64,000 nt of DNA from positions 14,593,835-14,657,834 of the forward strand of contig OZ022581.1 in the NCBI GenBank assembly GCA_963669155.1, in the 5' to 3' direction. The position numbers were made by a program, and so were the translations under genes. The DNA comes from Arbacia lixula. Taxonomy: Eukaryota; Echinodermata; Echinoidea; Arbacioida; Arbaciidae. Below the pieces are notes generated by a model. The model made no database searches, had not been told where the DNA came from, and worked only from the letters and a program-made list of their open reading frames with translations. Shown piece by piece: positions 1 through 12,211 of the stretch; the first letter of the stretch is position 1; each line of letters opens with the position of its first letter.

Positions 1-853
1 ACATTGGTTAGATAGCCTGTATAGTGATACAATAATATAAATGTTTGAATCACGCCATCTAACTTTGTTTCAAAATTATTAATTTAGAGGTTCATTTTCC
101 TTCCAGTTTCCACGAGAAAGACCATTAGTCATCATCAGCCTCAAAGAAATCATTCCAATGTGATAACAACTGACAATATCATATTTTGTTTTATTGTTGA
201 GCACGGACAAGTGAAAATCTAATAGGGTACACTGTTAACCTTTCAGGGTATTGACAGATAATTCTGCCTTACTCTGACGAAAGGAAGCAGGTGACAAATC
301 ACTCAAATCTGGGTTATTGGTACTTTTAGATTGTATCCAGCATTTCCTAGGTATGGCCAAAATCTGGACAAGAAATATTCATCTTGCTGCAAGATATTCA
401 ATCTAACATGATGTGTTTTTGCCCTGATGCCAATGCAAGTGAAGGACACATTTTGCTCATTTACAAGAAAAGTCTCTTTTTGTTAGTTGCTTCCTTTTGT
501 CAGAGTAGCGCAGTATTGCTTGCTAATGGTATTAGTGTGCATGACTTGTGACAAACAATACACATGACACATATACGGTTAAGTACTGAGATAGGTATTA
601 TCTTAAGACCTTTCATGTATTCACACAAGCAAAATTCCCCTTAAGGGCTACCCAAACTGTCACTCAGCAGTCAGAATATAAAATATTCACTTATATAAAT
701 AAAATGCTCCTACAACCCACTCCACCGTCTCCTTCATTTTCCAAAGCACTCTGTCCTACCCCTGCGTTTACGTTTACGTTTTGCCGAGATACACACCAGT
801 TGACGAGCAGTCTGCTACCATACCAGTGACTTGAACCCTTGTATCAACGGTGT
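1..853. other. 3' flank of the SRCR gene, no gene seen
   Basis: This is AT-rich sequence downstream of the stop codon of the minus-strand SRCR gene. I see no coding exon here. The one recognisable object is a short inverted-repeat element at 264-513, listed separately. The 3' UTR of the SRCR gene probably runs into this stretch, but I could not choose a convincing poly(A) site. Confidence 0.5.
264..513. mobile_element. MITE with CTGCC..CTCTGACRAAAGGAAGC ends (family 1)
   Basis: Terminal inverted repeats of about 25 bp are visible: the left end contains ACTCTGACGAAAGGAAGC and the right end GCTTCCTTTTGTCAGAGTAG. Two further copies lie at 20,546-20,794 and 41,269-41,526, in the reverse orientation, sharing interior sequence such as the CAATGCAAGTGA stretch. 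It carries no ORF, so it is a non-autonomous DNA transposon. The parent superfamily is not identifiable from the ends alone. Confidence 0.75.
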
Positions 854-3800
854 TCAGTCCATAGGGGGCGCACTAGCGGTAGCCGGACTCATACCGGGAG
901 GCAGCTGGTGATCGGAGTCACCCTTCGTTGGGTACGATTCAGAGGTTGTACTTCCAGCCGTAGGGTAGTTCACATTCTGACTTCCTGGCACCATGTAGGG
1001 TGAGTGATACGGTGGCGGCATCGTAGGATCGGGCCCGGAATGCGATCCGGTTTGAGATGGAGGATACGGGCTTGAAGCGGGTTGGGGTGGCGGGTACGGA
1101 CCCGCGGCGGCAGCAGGGGGGTAACCAGCTGCGGCGTCGGGAGAGGGGTAACACGAGTTGTATCCCGGTTGGGGCTGAGGCGGGTAAGCGTCTGGATGCC
1201 CCGGTGCTGGAGGAGTAGGGTAGGGGTACGAGGCAGCAGGGCCCGGTGGTGGTGCGGATGCGTCACCACTCACAGGGTACTGAGGATACTGCTGCGGGGG
1301 GTACGGCTGCTGAACGGGAGCCGCAGGGGCCGCTGGCATGGCGGCTACAGAGCCCGATGGGTGCGGGGGTGCTGCGGGCGCGCCATGGTAATACACGGGA
1401 ACCGAAGACCCGTCTTTCTGAGCCATCGGGTACTGTTCTGGGACACCCGGCTGTGCTGGGGGGACTTGTGTCACGGTGGTGTACTGCTTGGTACCGGTTG
1501 CAGGTTTCTTCTGGCGGCAGCAGCAACAGTAGCAGCAGCAGGAAACCGCGAGCAAGATGCCGGCAATGATGACGACACCGACGATGATGCCAGTGGTGCT
1601 GCTGGCGCTAGTTTCCATACACTTTGAGCTATCTGTGGGATCAAACAACAGGATTCAGATTACGATCCAATCCAGTTGTAATAGTAAACATCGAAATGGA
1701 CAACAGCACTCATCCCAAATAAAAAAAAGCAAGCAAAACAATATGTAGTGTGCAATCTTTATACAGGTTAGCGTCTTTCAAGAAAAAATAATTGATATAG
1801 ACAAATTAGATAGTGTGTATACTAAAAAGTACGGCTAAACGGTTCTTCAAAGTATTTGTAGATGTTTGCAAAGAGATTCATTCTTTCACAGCTTTCGGTT
1901 AGCCTTATGATCAGCAGCATTGTAGTGGAGTCTTCAATTTCGAGTCCGACACCGCAATGAAGCAACGCCACTCATTCTACATTGTGACTGGATATTTAGT
2001 CTGATCCAGGAGCCGCTGAAATTGGTCTCGACTACAATACACTGCACACACTATTGGATAACCTAATGTATGAGTTCATAACAGCAAAGGTGTGATTGTG
2101 CATACTCTTTAGAATATTGCCATCTTACAAGTGAAATTCATAGCATTATGTCGACATAGTTGAAGTACTCAGCTTGTATACTCAGCTGAGAATTTGAAAG
2201 AGATACCCAACATTGCCGTAAACCCTCAAACTGATATATTACCAATATCAAATTGAAACATTATGACAGATTAAGTTGCGGCATTGTTCCACTGTAAATA
2301 CTAGTAAAAATATCATGTAGGTTTCTCAATACACAATAAAATAGTTCATGTGGTCGTAGACTCGACTCGTAGTTAAACGGTATCTAACAGTAACCGGTTT
2401 GTTGTGATCAGTGCAGCGAGCATATTTTGTTATTACTAGATTTTCTTAACGACACGAGCACTTAGTCATTACAAACTTGGTTACTTCTCCATCGCAAATA
2501 AAAATCTTGTTCAAAGGAATGGAGCTACTTCATAAGAAATGTTCACCTTAAATTTCTTTACAGTGAAATTGCAATAAATGTGAATTACAGAAAATACGCT
2601 TTCCTACGATACACACATAAACCATGGACCTATCATGGATGGACTGCGCTCGGATTGACTTCCTTTGATCTATGAGGTCCGCCGCCTCATAAAAATCCAA
2701 GACATTCAGGTGTTTTAAACAACTAGCTGTATTTCTAATTAGGTAGTGCCTTCCTCTGAATAACAAAAGAAAATCTGTTTTGAGAAGTATGCCAACCGTT
2801 CAGCCTTCGCTGGGAGCTCGTTGCTGATCTTTTTACACACACTGTGAATTAGTTTTGGGGTAAGCGAAGGGAAACTTTGAAAAAATTATAGAAAGAATTT
2901 GGTCCGTAACTTTTTCGGACACCTCCGCACACGAAATTGAGGTTGTTTCCATGAAAGATGAAACACTCAATAAACGATTTACAAGATATTTTTAAGGAAA
3001 TATGATTTGGAAATGTGTGATATGGAGGCATTTCTCTGGCATGTTTTCTACAGTATTCTCATTTTATCACAAAAACGAAGCAACAATATAATCTGAAATT
3101 CACAGAATCGTATCTTTATAACATGTAATACTACTGCACATGCACTTCAGTTCATGTAGTGGTTCTGAAATCTTCTGCGCATACAGAATATATATTCCTC
3201 TAAAATGCATCCTACATTTTGTCATGCTTGTTTGGCGGCGGATCTCCCTCGATCAAAGAGCCAAACGCGTAAAATATTCCATTGTGACATCAATGCACAC
3301 GACTGCTGTAGGAATAAATTATACTTCATCCTGACTCCATTCCTTACACCTCTCTGCATAAACAATCGATCAATGCAAACTTGAAAAGTCAAAACACTGT
3401 TTTCAGAATACCACTCCAGATACTTTCAATAATTTTCATTTGATTTCACATGGCCCTTACCATCTGCCGACCCGCAGCATATGCTGACATCTTGAGCGTG
3501 TCCACAGTAGTATCCAGCTTGATTGCTGAGGTTGTAGTCGATGCAATGGGAGAGCTTCGTTTCATCCCCCTTACAGTCTGCATACACGGGTCCGTCAAGG
3601 TATACATCAGACCCGAAGAACGCGTCGGTGTAGACGAAAGGTGCGCTGGTGTCCAGCCCGAGCTGCCGGCAGGCTACCGTCGCCTCGGTGACGGTAAAGT
3701 CCTCGCTGCACACGGTGGCCCAGCCGTCTTGCCTCCACACCTCCAGCCGACCTCGGTTCTCGGCGGTACCGTCCATCAGACGAATAGCACCGCCGTCTAC

Positions 3801-4629
3801 TGGCTCTTGCTCGGAGGTTGCAGACTCTGTAGGAGTTGTTAAAATTCTCAGTACCACGGGAACATAAAGTGTGCAACAACTCAGGGTGATTTGAATGGGG
3901 AGGTAACGGGATGGTTAACAGACGGGATTTCATTCACACAGAAGCGGTTCCGCTTGCCGTTTGCCGCTTAGTATAATGACACTCCTAGTCGGCCGATTCC
4001 ATTTTTTCCTCTTCGGCGAAGTATCAATTGCTTTAAATAGCATATAGCAAAATGGTGCAAATCCCTCTCAACATCTTGCGAGCGATGAGCGGCAAACAAC
4101 TTTTCATGTGAAAAGAGGAAAAGGAACATTTTAAAAAGACAGAGTAGTGGAGCGGAACAATGATAGAATAGGGACGATAGAGGAAAGATAGAGGAAATTA
4201 ATTCAAATCGGAATAATGACTAACAGGAGGACGATAAGGCACTCACCCCCTTTGCACGCGACACCAATATCAAATAAGTGCGTCTGGAAGTCTAGAAGGC
4301 TGGAGAACATCGTCCATTTAAAGAACTGGCACTCAGTCAGCCTAGACTCGGTGCCCTCACACATTACGCTAGCCACCCAGCTCTGCCCCGTGCCCTGGCC
4401 GTACGGTGAATCCAGCCCAAATTGCAGCGCCGCGTTGTGGGGGAGCCCGAGCTGCCGGCACACCACGGCCGAGATGTCATTGAGCACGCTAGTGCTGGAG
4501 ATCGTCCCCCATTCGGCGTTGTGGTAGATCTCCACTCGACCCTCCTCCGACGTCGGTCCATTGACGAGACGGATGTCGCCATCGACTGTTGTGTTTGTGA
4601 CGAAAGTTGTAAGGGGGTTTGGGGGTAGG
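854..4629 (-). CDS. SRCR-domain transmembrane protein, 3' exons (5' end not found)
   Basis: Three minus-strand exons fit splice signals and phase: 4,247-4,629, 3,461-3,826 and 854-1,632 (stop TGA at 854-856). The first two each encode one scavenger-receptor cysteine-rich domain, with motifs such as CRQLGL in both, WATVC and DCKGDE in the second and VMCEGTESRL in the first. Both are bounded on the 3' side by phase-1 introns, as is usual for shuffled extracellular modules. The last exon encodes a single membrane span (TGIIVGVVIIAGILLAV), a run of cysteines just inside (CCCYCCCC, possible palmitoylation sites) and a ~215-residue Pro/Tyr-rich tail with a PPPY WW-binding motif. The likely role is a surface receptor, as in the expanded SRCR families of sea urchins. 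The 5' boundary of exon 4,247-4,629 is uncertain (alternative acceptor near 4,590). No signal-peptide exon was found upstream. The tail exon alone is Shisa-like in composition, so a separate gene is a weaker alternative. Confidence 0.75.
1633..2621. other. SRCR gene intron, nothing recognised
   Basis: This non-coding stretch lies between the tail exon and the left inverted-repeat arm. It is AT-rich and has no repeat or ORF that I can assign. Confidence 0.4.
2622..3357 (+). repeat. Left arm of a ~736-bp inverted repeat
   Basis: This arm is the reverse complement of 4,930-5,665 at high identity. For example GAGGTCCGCCGCCTCAT here matches ATGAGGCGGCGGACCTC there, and CTCCATTCCTTACACCTC matches GAGGTGTAAGGAATGGAG. 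The arms have equal length and enclose both SRCR exons. No clear transposon ends were recognised, and the arms carry no protein I know. Confidence 0.85.
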
Positions 4630-4710
4630 CTGAAAATGTGTTATTTGTGGCCATTAATTAACTTACAATCATCAATTCGTACTGGGGAAACCCAAGATAT
4701 GGCAACCTAA

Positions 4711-4731
4711 GCCCCCCCCCCCCCCCCCCCC
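4711..4731. repeat. Poly-C tract
   Basis: A run of about 20 C residues between the SRCR exon and the right inverted-repeat arm. Similar tracts occur near 9,763, 10,630, 18,281, 28,575, 31,648 and 48,158. Confidence 0.9.
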
Positions 4732-4929
4732 ACTCCATCTACGAACTTTGGTACTCTACAGCCAACCACTATTCATATTCAGATTTATAGTCAAATTTGC
4801 CGGAGTCACCGCTACGACCACCGCTGCTCACATTGTGTACAACCAGCTGTCTTGACAACAATGTTGTGCGGTCATTTATCGGCACCCTTCAACCGACCAC
4901 CTTTTCATACTTCGTGAGGCTTTCTCGAA

Positions 4930-5665
4930 GCAGAGAGGTGTAAGGAATGGAGTCAGCACAAAGTGTAATTTATTCCTACAGCAGTCGCGTGCATTGATAT
5001 CACAATGGAATATTTGACGCGTTTGGCTCTTTGATCGAGGGAGATCCGCCGCCAAACAAGCATGACAAAATGTAGGATGCATTTTGAGGAATATATATTC
5101 TGTATGCGCAGAAGATTTCAGAACCACTTCATGAACTGAAGTGCATGTGCAGTAGTATTACATCTTATAAAGATACGATTCTGTGAATTTCAGATTATAT
5201 TGTTGCTTCGTTTTTGTGATAAAAGGAGAATACTGTAGAAAACATGCCAGAGAAATGCCTCCATATCGCACATTTCCGAATCATATTTCCTTAAAAATAT
5301 CTTGTAAATTGTTTATTGAGTGTTTAATCTTTCATGGAAACAATCTCAATTTCGTGTGCGGAGGTGTCCGGAAAAGTTACGGACCAAATTCTTTCTACAA
5401 GTTTTTTCAAAATTCCCCTTCGCTCACCCCAAAACTAATTCACAGTGTGTGTAAAAAGATCAGCTTCGAGCTCCCAGCGAAGGCTGAGCGGTTGACATAC
5501 TTCTCAAAACAGATTTTCTTTTGTTATTCAGAGGAAGGCATTACCGAATTAGAAATACAGCTAATTGTTTAAAACACCTGAATGTCTTGAATTTTTATGA
5601 GGCGGCGGACCTCATAGATCAAAGGAAGTCTCTCCGAGCGCAGTCCATCAAATAATAGGTCCATG
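4930..5665 (-). repeat. Right arm of a ~736-bp inverted repeat
   Basis: Reverse-complement partner of 2,622-3,357. A 129-codon open frame at 5,183-5,572 lies in it, but it is broken in the partner arm and matches nothing I recognise, so I do not call it a gene. Confidence 0.85.
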
Positions 5666-5739
5666 CTCGAAGTTCCCACCCTCCCACCCCCATTCCGATC
5701 TCAACCCTGAACCATCCCGTTTATTACTTTATATGCCTC

Positions 5740-6250
5740 CGTCACATTTGCCGTCGTCGATTCTAAAATTTCTACGGTCGCCGCAGAATTTCCACGGCCA
5801 CTTACTGTAGCGGTCATGCTACGGTCGCCGGACGGCTTATTCTTAAATTTATGGATCCAGAAAATCTGCGGCTGCCGTATGTGCTTTGACATGATGACGT
5901 ACGGCAGCCGTAGGGGGACCCAGCGGCGGCCGTAGGTTTTTTAACAAATACTACGACCGACGCACGGTGGTCGCAAGGCGCCCTCATGGCGGTCGTAGGG
6001 GGATTATACGACGTACGGCCGCCGTAGAACGTTCTACGTCATGGCTACGGCTAGTCTAATTTCTACGGCGACCGTAGAAATGAAAAAAATGTTATAACTC
6101 CGCGCTATAATTCTACGGCCACCCCTACGGCCTGTAAAAAATAGGAATCTGCCGTACGTCGTCCGTGCGGCCGTTGTAGATTTTCTGCGGCCGCCGCAGA
6201 AATCTCTCGAATCAAGGTATCTACGGGCGCCGTACGCCCGCCGTAAAGCA
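5740..6250. repeat. Array of degenerate CTACGGCnGCCGTAG palindromes
   Basis: Across ~500 bp the sequence repeats short palindromes built on TACGGC-GCCGTA, for example TACGGCAGCCGTAG, TACGGCCGCCGTAG, CTACGGCGACCGTAG and CTGCGGCCGCCGCAG. Spacers are irregular (about 15-50 bp). It is not a simple tandem repeat because both unit and spacing vary. No ORF explains it. Confidence 0.8.
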
Positions 6251-6514
6251 ATGTGATTGAGGTATTAGAAGTTCCGTTTACAGAAGCAACTACCGGTCAC
6301 CTTTTCTACCCCGCCCAAGCAATTTGTCCTATGGTTACCTTGACACGACACGGGCTGCCAGAGGAACCCGATGACGAAGATGATTGATACCACTTGTATG
6401 AAGGGATGCATTATCGATCTCGTCCGCGTCTACCACAAAGAAAACCCAGTCTGCCTCTCGCCCTGTTAGCGTCGCCGCTGGGTCTAAAAATAGAATATTG
6501 AATCGAGAAGATCC

Positions 6515-6946
6515 TTAAAGGGATCTAGTTCACCTTGAAATTATTTTGGTATCAATAAAAGGAGACACACGAAAGAAACATATTAGTGAATGTTTGACGA
6601 AAATTCCTTTTTGTGCAAAATAATTCCATAAATTGCTTTTTTCTGTTTTTGAGAACGGATTTTTTTTTTCCGAGAAGGGAAGGGGGTAAAAACGTATTTC
6701 TAATGATGTATAAAATGCACAAGTAAAAGGATGCGTATCCTTTTGAGAAAATGTCATTTTCGAGAACAAAATTGTACACAACATATGGGAGAGCACCTCG
6801 CACGTGCCGTCACAACATCAAAACTTTAAATTCAAAAAACTTTCTTTTCCGTTTACCGATTTTCGTCAAACCTTCACTTATATGTTTCTTTCATGTGTCT
6901 CCTTTTATTGAAACCAAAATAATTTCAGAGTGAATTATCCCTTTAA
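6515..6946. mobile_element. TTAA-flanked MITE (family 2, Kolobok-type ends)
   Basis: TTAA lies at both edges (6,515-6,518 and 6,943-6,946). The inverted ends read AAAGGGATCTAGTTCACCTT and, inverted, AAAGGGATAATTCACTCTG, and the inverted similarity extends ~80 bp inward (TTTTATTGA/TCAATAAAA blocks). TTAA target sites and AAAGGGATAGTTCACCC-like ends are typical of Kolobok-derived MITEs. Related copies: ~9,840-10,140 (partial), ~13,038-13,460 (diverged), 25,520-26,063 and 45,817-46,330. Confidence 0.8.
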
Positions 6947-7030
6947 GCTTACAGGCACGAACCATGTCTGCAAGCAACAGCCTCTGCTGTCTCAGCGTCT
7001 TACGTCTCGAGGTAAGGCTACATTCACTGT

Positions 7031-7080
7031 TACGCGGACAAAATTTAAAAGGGACCCAATGCAATTTTGTCCGCGTAACA
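7031..7080. repeat. Short near-perfect hairpin
   Basis: The arms GTTACGCGGACAAAATT and AATTTTGTCCGCGTAAC are exact reverse complements around a ~16-bp loop. No ORF or T-run fits a terminator. It may be a MITE remnant. Confidence 0.85.
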
Positions 7081-8429
7081 AAAGATAATGTTCATAGTGA
7101 TTACGACTTGCTGGTTGTATCCCATATCAAATTGTACATGTCATACAGATCATTTAAATAAAGTACAGTCGTGTATTTGTTTGTAGGCGCAAACCATTGT
7201 CCGTCCGTCAGTCAGTCAGTCATTGGATGGGTCTGAAACTACGAGACAAGTTCTCATATGTTTGAGCACATCTCCCGACACCCTGTTTGCCACAGGGCCC
7301 CAACTAACAAGAGCGGCGCCCTGGTGGTCAAAAGTATGATCATGTTCGCATCACATGCAATATCATGTTGACTCTGTGTATAATGTCAAATCATTGAAAA
7401 CAAAACAAAACACAGTCAGACGCCATCAGTCTTATCTCACGTATCGTGAAAAACCATTTTCGTAAAGTACGCGTGACTCGCCCCCTAGGTGGGTATTAAC
7501 GCATTCTTACATTCACCCGTATCTCAGGATTGAGTCAAGGGTAGAATGCTCTCTGGGTAGATATATGGAGTCTGTGCCCGGAGCATACACCGTGCCAGGA
7601 TCTTAGCAGACATAATTATGTCATTGGGCAGTGTCCCAAGATGACTTCGTATTGATTCGATATGTGTGCGTCTGGAGACTAAACTTTCTTTATGTATGTT
7701 AACTAAAACAAATTAAGTATGATGTACATCTTTAAAAGGCTAATCATAGCTACTCATACAGACGGGGAGTTGATGTGGTTCAATAGGAAAAATTAAAAAA
7801 ATGCAAAGTACATTTTCCTGATTCGCTGAGGTTAAGGTTGTTTCTTGTGTTCGTATTTATAATATAGCCCTCAAAATATGTGACTACATGTACATCAATG
7901 AATTTCGTGACAGCACTTCGACCTGTGCGTTGTTGCATGTTTACATGTTTTCTTGTTGCTACGTCGGGCAAAAAAACGGGCTCTAAGATTTCCAGCAGTC
8001 GATAAAAAAACACGTTATACTTTACAAATAGAGACTGTTCATCAGGGCATCGTTAATCCAGGGAGGTTTTAGGGAGGAGAAACAACTCGAGCATAATAAC
8101 ATTCAATCATCGTCTGTATGGATAGTAGACATTCATTCATTTAATATGTACAATTAAAATATATATACAACATTGAAACATGTATTAAATCAACATATGA
8201 ATTAACATAGGAAAATATATATGAATAGCGACTGATCGGCAATAGTGACGATTAATAAAAATCGGCAAAACATGAGTATTGTACAGAATTCAGAAGTATA
8301 AACAATAAAGAAAAGGGATTACCCGTAAAAGCCTCAGTGGCTTGATAAATTGGGTACACACTTACAAGAATGTGAAGAGAAATAAAATAATTAAACCGGG
8401 GAGCTACATGTAACGCTATGTTGCGCCAG

Positions 8430-8849
8430 GTGAGGAGTATTTAGAGTGGAGGAATGCTATAACTTGATTTTTAAAAGAATTGCTAAATTGAGCATTCTGT
8501 ATATGGGCTGGTAATGAATTTCGGGTTACAGGACCTAAACAACGGACTGATTTGGAAGGAGTACTTGTATTAAATTTCCACATGTGGAATTTAACAGACT
8601 GAGAGTATTATACTGATGAATTTCTGCACTCAGTGAAAACATGTGCGTGAGATAAGAAGGAAGCGAGTTTGAAAAGTATCTGCGCATTAAGCAGGCAATT
8701 TGCATCATATTTATATCCAAAACATAAAGCATATGGAAACGGTCGAACAGGGGTAAAGAAGGTTCAAGGTAATGAAAATTGGCATATATACGGAGGATTC
8801 TTTTCTGTAGACGATGATTTATAAGTCTACACGTAAGTAAGTAGATCAA
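8430..8849 (-). mobile_element. LINE (CR1/L2-like) reverse-transcriptase C-terminal fragment
   Basis: On the minus strand, 8,535-8,849 encodes the late RT region of a non-LTR retrotransposon (LQKRILRIYANFHYLEP, EIHQYNT). After a frameshift near 8,580 the same family signature continues in another frame (RCLGPVTRNSLPAHIQN). The frameshift and truncation mean a dead copy. The assignment to the CR1/L2 group is by motif only. Confidence 0.7.
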
Positions 8850-8999
8850 TCAATGTACACTATGGAGTTTTAATAACATTAATCGCGCATCATACAGTCA
8901 TATATGTACACGCATCCAGCCCAAGGATAGCTGCATGCATCATTGCATTGCCTGATCCTTCTCAAATATCATTAGCGATAGAGGTACATGTAGCCTAGT

Positions 9000-9252
9000 T
9001 TCCAGGCTGTTGGGCATTTTATTTATCCAAACTATTCAACAAACGTGTTTTTCAGCAGTAGACTAATCAGTGTCTCCTTCCTCTTCTGGGTTGCTGGGAC
9101 ATGCTGAGAGAAGAGGCCGAATTGAAAAGTGACATCGCGCGAAAACTATTGCTGGGACATACCGAGAGAAGAGGCCGAATCGAAAAGTGACATCGCGCGA
9201 AAACTATACCCTATTTTACAATTTTGGTTTTGTAATGTCCAACAGCCTGGAC
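9000..9252. repeat. Short inverted-repeat element enclosing a 59-bp tandem duplication
   Basis: CCAGGCTGTTGGGC near 9,002 is mirrored by CCAACAGCCTGGAC near 9,239. Between them a ~59-bp unit (TTGCTGGGACAT...GCGAAAACTA) occurs twice head to tail at about 9,089-9,147 and 9,148-9,206 with a few substitutions. Confidence 0.7.
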
Positions 9253-9378
9253 GGCAGGCTACCGAGGGAGGGAATCGAAGATGTCTCGTACTGCTTTGAC
9301 CTATGGATGATATTCTCCAGTCATCAGCTCAGTAAGGTGTTGTCACATTCTCTTCCACGCGGCGTAGTTCGTATATGA

Positions 9379-9399
9379 ATGAATAATAATATAAATAAT

Positions 9400-9486
<87 letters not shown>
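9379..9486. repeat. (AAT)n microsatellite
   Basis: About 35 AAT units. They create a poly-Asn open frame that is not a gene. Confidence 0.95.
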
Positions 9487-9839
9487 CAGAAACGATTACA
9501 TTATAATGACGTTTCAGTTGTAATATTATGCACAGTTGAACCTGTCACGCGCAATGTACAATTGATTCTGGACCAAGTCACCTTCAATAAACGATGCATT
9601 ACAGCCGTGCCTTATCACAATAAGGTATGTTTGCACTAATGTGAAGTGAAAAACATTTGCTGAAGAAACACTTCTAATGCATGACTATTTGTTTAACGTG
9701 ACAAAAGTTCAAGGATAAAGGAGTGTACCATTATAGTGGATTGCAGGGAGGGAAGATGGAGGGGGGGGGGGGGATGGGTGCATCAGAGCCCTTACTCACA
9801 CCCCTGCTCCTTTTCTGCTTTATACAACGGAGTACTTTT

Positions 9840-10140
9840 GGATATAGGCATGTGTGTAAAAACGTGGTTCTAATGATGTATCAAATGGACAGGCAAAAGG
9901 TTGCACATCGTTTTGAGAAAACTGACATTTTCAACAAAACTTGTACACAAAACATTATGGGAGAGCACCTCAAACGTGACGTCACAAAATCAAAACTTTA
10001 AAAGATCATACCTTTCTTATCCTTCGACGGATTTTCATCAAACCTTCACTAAAATGTTTGTTTCGTGTGTATGCTTTTATTGAAATCACCTAAATGTCGT
10101 GGTTAACTAAAAAAAGAGTAACTTTAAACCACAACTCTGC
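9840..10140. mobile_element. Partial family-2 MITE
   Basis: It shares the family core TTCTAATGATGTATCAAATG, GGGAGAGCACCTC and GTGACGTCACAAAATCAAAA with 6,515-6,946 and 25,520-26,063. The left end is missing, and the right end is blurred. Confidence 0.65.
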
Positions 10141-12210
10141 AGCGGTTGCAGGCCGAGGGTTACGCGTTGAGCTTAAACTGCTCAACTCTGTCATTACCAT
10201 TGGCGTGAAGATGTTTAGTAAACTAATGTGATTTGTGATTTTCAACGCCTGGTAATGCATGTATACAAGGGTTAAAAATCAAGAAGCCACATTTCGAAGA
10301 GGCTTCAAAATACAATATTTCCCTAGGAGGGGGAAGTCAAGATAGTCAACCCACTCCTCTCCTATGTCTAGCCTCAACTTCATGCTGTTGGCCATTTCTA
10401 ATGCAAAGTCCTCAGTATTCAATGTAGGGGTCTGATTGCAGTAGACTAATCAATCATTATTTCCTTCTCCAGCTCGAAGACAGAGTCTAGGAGAATGGTA
10501 CAATGACTAGTCTTATGACTATTTTTTTTTAAGTAGGATTAGAAAAGTCAAACCGCCTGGAATGCAAGCCAGGCTGTTTTGATTAGTCTCTATGTCAGGT
10601 ACTCTAGTTCTAGTTTGCCTACAGCGCCCCCCACCCCCCCCCCCCCCACCCCAAGTTATTATTTTTTGTGTAATTTGGGCACTACATAATAACAGTTTCC
10701 AGGCAGAATGCCTCTATTATTCTGAATTTAAAAAAAGAGACTAGATTGGCCATATATCACATGCATTATTGCCGTGTCAAAAAGAAGTTTTCCCTTATAA
10801 TTCAATAGACCGGTTTACTAATGTAGTCAAATTTATGGACGTTTCTTCCCTCGGTGCCTAGTAACGAGTTATACCATTAACCTGTACTTAACAATGCCAA
10901 TGGTATTTCAGTACTTGGAATCCACTATGCATACATTAGTTGTTGCTATGTCGGGCAAACCTCGGGCAAGCTTTCCGGTTGTCAGGGGCAACCTTTGTTA
11001 AACTGGCATGCATAAAATTTGAATAAGTTAGTACATGTAAACCGGTCTATTGCCTGTTTCTACAATTGGTCAGACTTCGACGCTCGAGCATGCAGTAATT
11101 CGGTATATAGCCACCATGCCACTACACAACACGGCATAATTATTTCTACACTATGCTATAGACTATATTATGTGATGGGTCGAAGGCTACACGAGTGATA
11201 CAAAGACATTTTGTTTTCCGTCTGCAGTTGTTCTAACCAGTTAAAGAAATCTGTCCTTAGTCGATTATTTATATTCAATGAGGCAGAACGTTCCGCCACG
11301 AGCAAACCGCACCCGTGCACAGTGTGGTATACTAGTATATCAGCACCTGTATTACGCGTAGAGTAGTATGCCCGCAGTTACAATACACAATGTACAATGC
11401 GAATTGAAAGTGCTCTCAGGAGGAGCGTAAACCCGAAATACCGCGCCAATGACTGTAATACATGTATTCTCAGCAATGTAACAGTTGCACGTAGTTAGTT
11501 ATTTACTCACGTCAATCCTGTATTGGAGTAGCAAGTAGATACCTTCGTCCCCGTAGTGTAACAACGTACGTGTCTAGTCAGAATCGGAGATGTATGTTCC
11601 TCGCCCGAGTTATGTTAATCAAGATTGGGCACTCGGGCATCGCAGTCATGTGTAATGCAAGGCTATACATGCATGTAATTTATTACCAGTGTCATTCAGG
11701 TCAACTGTGCGCGGACCGCGATGAGTGCTCCGTGGAATGCAGTCATGGCAGTGGTAGTGGTTTCAATGAGTCCATCCCTGCCCCATCAAAGCGTCTGTTG
11801 TTGTCTGTAATGATGGGTGTTGAATGTCTGGCCGCGAGCCACGCCAAGCGACGTCGACCTTCACCCCGTCTCAATGCGAGAAGGTTTCTACTATGATGCG
11901 ATAATGGCCGATAAAATAATTACGGCCGTACACTACAATGGGTGGAGAGGCTATATTTCGACATTGCGTGTACATATATGTCCTGAAACGAAAGTGCGTT
12001 CTTGTTTCATTCGTGTTGCATTGGAAGTCACATTCTGTGGGTGGGTGAACGTGGGCGAGGGTGGGTATCAAGTAGTTTTAGATATAAAACGCTTGTCAAT
12101 CAGTTATTAATTGAATTTGAAAAAAATATTATGGAATTGCCAAGGCTAGCAGCCACTTGTTTCTACAGATTTTCTGATATAAATTTAGAAACTATTATAG
12201 TCCAATATAA
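10141..12210. other. Intergenic, no gene supported
   Basis: This stretch includes a C-rich tract at ~10,625-10,650. Open frames of about 100 codons at 11,570-12,331 have no recognisable domain and no splice-supported partners. I see nothing that supports a gene. Confidence 0.4.
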
Positions 12211-12211
12211 T

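Noticed and set aside
1082-1627. 181-codon plus-strand frame opposite the SRCR tail exon
   Set aside because: GC-rich shadow of the minus-strand proline-rich exon, with no domain of its own.
5183-5572. 129-codon frame in the right inverted-repeat arm
   Set aside because: The partner arm carries disrupting changes in the same frame, and no family is recognised.
9379-9639. Open frame rich in poly-Asn
   Set aside because: It is translated from the (AAT)n microsatellite and has no other protein-like segment.
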